Of a DNA stretch of 64,000 bases, positions 58,739 to 64,000 are shown in pieces. The notes under the pieces are model-generated. The model did no database searches, was not told the origin of the DNA, and saw only the letters and a program-made list of their open reading frames with translations. The position numbers and the translations under genes are program-made. Every line of letters starts with the position of its first letter. Positions within the stretch are counted from its first letter, which is position 1. The stretch spans positions 1,674,001-1,738,000 of the forward strand of contig NC_065910.1 in assembly GCF_905147045.1 (NCBI RefSeq). Reading direction: 5' to 3'. Source of the stretch: Nymphalis io (Eukaryota; Arthropoda; Insecta; Lepidoptera; Nymphalidae).

Positions 58739-59647
58739 ACCGTTATTTTTTTTCTCGCAGTGGAAACCTTCAGAAAGGTACCCGGGTCCTATGGGGGTGG
58801 AACCGGGTTATGTGGGATTCTTACACACTAAAACCACTGCGATGGCCGTCCTCAGCACGGATCGGAGAGGCTGCGGGATCGTGTTGATATAACGCATCCG
58901 CGGCCTTTCCCGTGCTTTGCTCCACTCGTGGCTCGGCGGAGCTCTCATCAGGGGGCGAATCTCGCCCCCCCGCACTCCTCGCTAGTGCGTACGGCAGCGT
59001 GAGGCTATCACGGCTGCCGTCCTCCACAGAGTCGTCTGAAATAGGACACGTGAGGCCCCCACCTCACGCTTCCACGGCCCCAGGGTTACGCCCTATCTTT
59101 TAAGCCTCGGGCGTCTGGGCTATGGGAGGGCTGAGACGACGCCGTCGTTGTCTCCGCCGAGCAGGATCGGCCCTTTCCCGTTCCCGCTCCGCTGTCTCCT
59201 TCTGAACCATGACGGTCTCACAGAAGGAGGCTACGGCCCTCCACGCCGATTCCCTGCGAAGCATCGCCGACACGATTGCTCGCAGGGACAGCTCTTGTCC
59301 GACTTCACGGACCGGGATCTCCCTCTCCGCACTCCACGCGGGGCACACCTCCAACGTATGCTGAGCGGTGTCCCGGTCCGCGCCACAGTTGTCACCACTG
59401 TGGCGCGGACCCACGGACATCGCCGTCGATTCGCGTCCGATCTTACACAGGTATTCTCCAAAAAAACCGTGACCGGTCATTACCTGCGTAAGTCGGAAGG
59501 TGACTCGTCGCTTTCATCTCATCCAGGCTTCGAAGGCTGGCAGGATCGCTCCAACGACGCGTTTGCGTGCGTACCGTTCTTCACAGAGACGGTCGCGTCA
59601 CGTCGCAAGAGACCTCCGGTGTTCCAGCCGCTTCAACGCCTCGACCG
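58739..59647 (-). mobile_element. R1-clade LINE, second subfamily, 5'-truncated
   Basis: About 909 bp, G+C-rich in an AT-rich setting. Flanked by a perfect 12-bp duplication ATCTTAATGATT (58727-58738 and 59648-59659). The sense strand carries an ORF2 C-terminus and a ~350-bp 3' UTR ending TTCCACTGCGAG plus poly(A). Its 3' UTR does not match that of the 2242 element, so it is a different R1-clade lineage. Confidence 0.9.
59100..59491 (-). pseudogene. C-terminal part of R1-clade LINE ORF2 with zinc-finger remnant
   Basis: The frame reads G-H-G-F-F-G-E-Y-L, then N-C-G-A-D-R-D-T-A-Q-H-T-L-E-V-C-P-A-W, the second half of the CCHC finger of R1-clade ORF2. It goes on to G-Q-E-L-S-L, W-R-A-V-A-S-F-C-E-T-V-M and an E-R-E-R plus arginine-rich end, stopping at 59100-59102. 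The first finger cysteine is replaced (D-N-C where C-x-x-C is usual). A TGA upstream closes the frame, so the reverse transcriptase part is missing or broken. Confidence 0.88.
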
Positions 59648-59659
59648 ATCTTAATGATT

Positions 59660-62495
59660 GCCAACCTTAAGGAGACGGTTCATTACGAGGGAAATGTTGT
59701 GTACAATTCTTTCAAGGTCATTCATAGCTGGAATACTTATAACAAAATGTTCTATTGAGACGTAAAATTCTTTATACGTTATTCTTCTAAGACGGACATA
59801 AGAATTAATAGCGGTGCTATGTTTGGTGTGCTTCTGAACCTTTTTAGTCTCACTTGATGTTAATTTTCTTGGTTAAAACGTAAAACACAGACCCTCAGAT
59901 ATATAAACCTGCGACGATGCAACCACTTTCTCAATCTGTAAGTCCGAGTACTCAAAACAACGCTATGAAGGATCAGAATACCAAAGACCTTAAAGATATA
60001 CTGACGTTTTTGAGAAGCTAGCTTTAAACTAAGGGGCATGAATTAGGATTCCTAATTCAAAAAAAGCAATATATATTTTTTATCTAGTTTATTTGTATCT
60101 ATCGTAAATAAATAAATCAATTAGGATTTGGCAAATCGTTGATAATTTAGGAGATTTTGTTTTAAATACTAAGAAAGCCAAAAAAAAGCGCCAAAAATAT
60201 TCGAAATCCAACAAAACAACATTTTATTTTATTTAAATTAAATTATTTTTAACGAACTTTAAACATGGTATTTAACATTTTCAACACTTTCCGTTTTTAA
60301 ATTGAATTCCTTTAAAAGATTGTAAATGAAATGTATTATGTAATATATCATATTGTTGCATTTCAAATGTTTTTATATGTGCATAAAGAAAGTTTTATGA
60401 AAGCGTATTAGTCATCGAAATCATAATACACTTAACAACACTTTAAGAATAAGATTATAATCTTATTACAATTTAAGGAGTTAATATTATTTAACAAATA
60501 TTTGTAATATCGTGTGATTCAAAATATGCCAAGGTTTATATTATCAAAAGCTTTTTTCTTTTTCTCAATCATTTGTTAATAAAACAGAAATTTAATTAAA
60601 AAAAAGAGAAATGCATTAAAACGTCGAATCTTGTTAAAAAGTATATTTAATCATATACGGCCTTTTCCAATGTTTATGAAACATGTTAATACTATATTAA
60701 CCTTTTTTCTGATTGCCAGACATTACAGTCTAAGAATTACGATAGCATTCCTGTGTGAAGCCCTAAAACTTCCATGACTCTTTTAACTTGTATTTCTAAC
60801 GCGTTTTATTTGCATACTGTGATGATTTATTTTTACTAAAACTTGTGAAATGTTTAATGATTTAATTTAAAATTTTCAATGTTAGTTTTAATTTTATTTA
60901 GTAATTAACGTAAGAAAGTTATTGAGATTTTAAATTAAAAAAAAAACAAAACAAATTAACGTCATCAATTTTTTTTTCTTAAAGCGGTGTCATGATTATA
61001 CAGATTAATTCGCCAATTAAATAAGAATGAGAATACACGAAGGACAACCTCCTTCGTCATCTTCGATGACATTTAAATTTTAGTAACAAGCTATTTAAAA
61101 AAAATTATAATTGCTTAATAATAAAAAAAACATTATGTAAATTCAACTCGATATTAGGTTAGCATTAAATTAGTACATTATTATAAATAATTATTATAAA
61201 GATCTAGATAAATCTGTAAGAAATGTACCCGTTTTAATTGATATCTAATGTAAGCAAAAAGTATTTTTTATTGTCAGTAATTAAAACACTTGGCACAATC
61301 AATCCTCAGTAACAGAGAAAAATTATGTTTCAAAACATGCAAACGAATAATAATAACAGTACTATTCTTTCTTTTTAAATAATTATCTTTGTTTGTTTGT
61401 ATGTCATGAAAAATTATTATTAAATATTAAAAACTTACGTGTCTATTCTACACGTGTACGTATTTATATAAAACAAAAATACCTGACAAATATATTAACA
61501 ATACAATATAGATTGTTTCTAAGAATTTCAGGCGCTATATTGTATACAGATTAAAAATATATTTTTTTTTTAATTAAGAGCCAAAATTTATTTAATGCCT
61601 TTAAACCTACATATTTAATCTACCATTCTTATTCGAGTAAAGAACCATAAAAACAACGGGAAAATTAAAATTATAATACGCGTATTAGATTAATTTAATT
61701 TCATACTGTATTTTTTTTGTCATTGACAGCAGTATGCTTTTTTTAGCAAATATCAGCCTTAAACAGCCAGTATTTACGCATTACTAAGTAGCAAGTATAC
61801 GTTCTGTTGATGTGTTAGGGCGTGGTAGAGGTTACCAATCAACCAGTTAAACTGCTATTGTCTTAAGATATTCGTCTGATAAAAAAATCTTCGACCTACA
61901 TATTGTTTTATGCAAATAAACTGAGTCGGTTATAATCTGTTTTATTTATTCAGACAGTTTGATTTTTACTTTCAACACGAACTATTTATTCTATGATAAG
62001 AGAGTTTATTTGTAATTACTTTTAAACTGATGCAATCCGAGACTCTAAATAAATAATAATAAGAGCATCACTTCAAATTACTGGTTAGTATTAATATTAT
62101 TGGTAAGCTATAATAATTACTCAAATAAAAATAAAAAATTTATGATATATTCTTGTTCGCTAAATTAATCGGAAATTCAATCATTATACAAATATGCTCT
62201 GTTTCACAAAACAATTAGTATTATTTGTTACTCTGAACGCGTTTTATTATCGTGCTAACATAGATTCAACGTAACATCGCGTGTTATATCAATTATTCAT
62301 ATCTATGCAAAAATAGTACTGTGCGTGCGACCGCGGCCAATTGTAACTCGACCACAGAATAGTCTTTTGTGGTCTGAACAACATGCTATTAATCGGCCGA
62401 CACATGTTAAGTAATTAACGTAAAGCGTCTCGTAGTCTGCAATGTCATCTCGCTCGCCGTTTCCGAACGCCTTTTACCGCACATCCCCCCGATAT
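59660..62495. other. AT-rich upstream region of the LARP6-like gene
   Basis: I see no repeat family, exon or RNA gene in this 2.8 kb, which is noticeably free of SINEs compared with the rest of the window. It may contain regulatory DNA for the gene at 62600. Confidence 0.5.
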
Positions 62496-62532
62496 TATAA
62501 AACAGTCAGCAGCGCGCCGCGCGCCCGCAGTT
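62496..62532 (+). promoter_or_regulatory. Putative core promoter of the LARP6-like gene
   Basis: TATAAAA at 62496-62502 is followed ~30 bases later by CGCAGTTG (A at ~62529), an initiator-like site at the expected distance. The surrounding sequence turns abruptly G+C-rich (GCGCGCCGCGCGCCCGCAG). The start site is inferred, not measured. Confidence 0.5.
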
Positions 62533-62567
62533 GAACCGCGCTACTGAGCGAGTCGCACGCTCCTGTT

Positions 62568-62582
62568 ATGCTAAAGTGGTAA
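62568..62582 (+). other. Four-codon upstream ORF in the LARP6-like 5' UTR
   Basis: ATG CTA AAG TGG TAA lies 17 bases before the main start. With the inferred transcription start at ~62529 it is the first ATG of the mRNA and could lower translation of the main frame. Confidence 0.6.
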
Positions 62583-62599
62583 TCCCACGCGCTACAAAC

Positions 62600-63814
62600 A
62601 TGGAGGGGACCCCTCCCAGCCAGGTCATGCCCGAGCCCGATGAGGGTATCGCTACCGACCGACGCCCATCCACCGACGATCATGCTGACCTATCTGACAC
62701 CGCCTCCGAAACCGGGTCCGGTGGAGGAAAAGATTCTGGCTGCGAAGTTGCTCCCGACCCTCAAGAACCCCCATACGCTCCACCAGATGAGGATTTAGCT
62801 AACCGTATTGTATCTCAAGTGGAATTCTATTTCTCGGACGCTAACATCACTAAGGATGCCTTCCTTCTTAAACATGTGCGTCGCAACAAGGAAGGGTACG
62901 TCTCTCTCAAGCTCATCTCTAGCTTCAAACGAGTCAAGCATCTGACTAAGGATTGGCGAGTGGTAGCTGAGGCATTAAAAAGATCGACTAAGTTGGAAAT
63001 TAATGAACCAGGAACGAAGCTTCGCCGGATTGAACCACTCCCGGCTTACGACGAAACTACGCCTTCCAGGACTGTTGTGGCAGTTAGAATGCCGATAGAT
63101 CGACCTTCAGTCGAAAATGTATCAAGGCTGTTTGCAAGTTGTGGTGAAATTGCACTAGTTCGGGTGCTTCGGCCTGGTAATCCGGTTCCTGCTGATGTCC
63201 GTCAATTTTTGAATAAAAATCCTAGTTTGGTGAACTGTGTATGTGCTTTGGTAGAATTTACTGAGTCAGAAGCTGCAAGAAGTGCCCTACGTCTTCAAAG
63301 TTCTGATGAAGAGGGTATGCGAGTATACGAATTAAATGGCGTCCCTCGAGAACCGAAGCGGAAAGCACCGGTTCGTCGCCCAACACCCCGACGTCACGAG
63401 TGCGAATACTCATCGTGTTGTAGCGGTTCGGAAGCCGAGTACGATTACAGATACAGCACACCGTTCTACAGAAGAAACTCAAGTGGATTCTTTGCACCAC
63501 GCTCGCCTGAAATTCAAACATGGGTACCACGTAGAACCTCAACATGCAGTCATAGTTCCGATTCCGGAGTTTCCTTCTTTTGTGGATCGAGAAGAGCATC
63601 GCAAGCAAGTACAGGAAGTGGTAGTAGTGCTGAAGGTTGGTTGGCGCGGAGGCTGTCTGGCTGTTCGCTCACTGGCACAGAATGTGGCGGAAGGAGGCTG
63701 TCCTTTACCCCGCGATTTGAGCCCCGCACCCCTGTCGTTCCGGATGGCACACGAGGCTTCCACGCTGCCGCTCGCCAACGCAGAATCTCGGACCTCGCGT
63801 TGTATTCTCGCTAG
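62600..63814 (+). CDS. larp6: LARP6-like La-related RNA-binding protein
   Basis: A 404-residue protein in one uninterrupted exon. Start chosen at the ATG after CTACAAAC; upstream in-frame sequence is open but offers only a TTG. Residues ~62-145 form a La motif (L-A-N-R-I-V-S-Q-V-E-F-Y-F-S-D, then N-I-T-K-D-A-F-L-L-K-H-V), which binds RNA together with the next domain. Residues ~155-245 fit the LARP6-type RRM. The C-terminal third is Ser/Arg-rich and low in complexity. It ends with P-V-V-P-D-G-T-R-G-F-H, the SUZ-C/LSA-type motif that marks LARP6 within the La-related family. LARP6 proteins bind stem-loop or mRNA targets in the cytoplasm and regulate translation or localisation; the insect orthologue's targets are not readable from sequence. 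The N-terminal 60 residues are acidic and Ser/Thr-rich. Confidence 0.92.
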   Translation: MEGTPPSQVMPEPDEGIATDRRPSTDDHADLSDTASETGSGGGKDSGCEVAPDPQEPPYAPPDEDLANRIVSQVEFYFSDANITKDAFLLKHVRRNKEGYVSLKLISSFKRVKHLTKDWRVVAEALKRSTKLEINEPGTKLRRIEPLPAYDETTPSRTVVAVRMPIDRPSVENVSRLFASCGEIALVRVLRPGNPVPADVRQFLNKNPSLVNCVCALVEFTESEAARSALRLQSSDEEGMRVYELNGVPREPKRKAPVRRPTPRRHECEYSSCCSGSEAEYDYRYSTPFYRRNSSGFFAPRSPEIQTWVPRRTSTCSHSSDSGVSFFCGSRRASQASTGSGSSAEGWLARRLSGCSLTGTECGGRRLSFTPRFEPRTPVVPDGTRGFHAAARQRRISDLALYSR

Positions 63815-63986
63815 AAAGCGCCCGCCAACCGTGACACCTTTCTAATAACGTTGGGTAACCACCTTTCACGTTCTGGCCACTTGGTTTTTATTCTACGAGG
63901 AAGCGTTTCGTGTTCGCGTGTTAGGTTCTAAGTTTATTATAAAAGAATGCTTGTAGAGAGTTGGTATGATGGAATGCATAACTGGT

Positions 63987-63992
63987 AATAAA
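63987..63992 (+). terminator. Poly(A) signal of the LARP6-like gene
   Basis: AATAAA lies 173 bases after the stop codon, close to the window end. The cleavage site would fall at or beyond position 64000. Confidence 0.6.
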
Positions 63993-64000
63993 GTTACCTA

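Noticed and set aside
59148..59654. A 168-codon plus-strand frame over the R1-clade element.
   Set aside because: It is antisense to the element's own ORF2 end, which carries the zinc-finger and C-terminal motifs.
62531..62599. An N-terminal extension of the LARP6-like protein starting at 62531.
   Set aside because: That start is TTG, lies at the inferred transcription start and lacks any La-related protein similarity; the ATG at 62600 is the natural start.
63258..63845. Other long frames (up to 169 codons) overlapping the LARP6-like gene on both strands.
   Set aside because: They are shadows of the G+C-richer coding sequence; only the LARP6-like frame encodes recognisable domains.

Overview
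This is AT-rich, intron- and repeat-dominated insect DNA, most likely from a lepidopteran and probably a butterfly. The reasons are several families of tRNA-derived SINEs, R1-, RTE- and jockey/CR1-type LINE remnants, a hAT-type MITE, and two animal housekeeping genes of insect character. The species cannot be read from the sequence. I name the SINE families locally: SINE-A (tRNA-like head, tail ending near TGTCCCAGGATATTATT), SINE-B (tRNA-like head, ending near CTGGAGGACATTATTA), SINE-C (no clear tRNA head, starts CTGGTGGTAGGGCTTTG, ends in poly(A)) and SINE-D (tRNA-like head, ending in (GTTACT)n).

Layout. 1-1263: the first two coding exons of a 6-phosphogluconolactonase gene on the minus strand; the rest lies left of the window. 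1361-1883: a hAT-type MITE with a perfect 8-bp target duplication, about 100 bp upstream of that start codon. 2242-2730: the 3' end of an R1-clade LINE with a 13-bp target duplication. 3088-3171: an intact tRNA-Leu(CAG) gene on the minus strand. 4735-5020: an unassigned candidate exon and a candidate 12/15-nt microexon with strong splice signals. About 5-58.7 kb: a long gene-poor stretch carrying dozens of SINE copies, short R1-clade 3'-UTR copies, a frameshifted LINE reverse transcriptase (16.5-18.07 kb), RTE and jockey 3' ends, and simple repeats. 58739-59647: a second R1-clade LINE 3' end (minus strand). 59.66-62.49 kb: unannotated AT-rich DNA. 62600-63814: an intronless LARP6-like RNA-binding protein gene, with a TATA box, a small uORF and a poly(A) signal.

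The two recognised protein genes are unrelated in function: one is an enzyme of the oxidative pentose phosphate pathway, the other an La-motif RNA-binding protein. No operon, CRISPR, toxin or virus-like system is visible. Most short open reading frames in the window are SINE or LINE translations. The best leads are the 4.7-5.0 kb candidate exon/microexon, a snap-back hairpin inside one SINE-A, nested opposite-strand SINE-C copies, two young SINE-C subfamilies, and the hAT insertion beside the 6-phosphogluconolactonase start.
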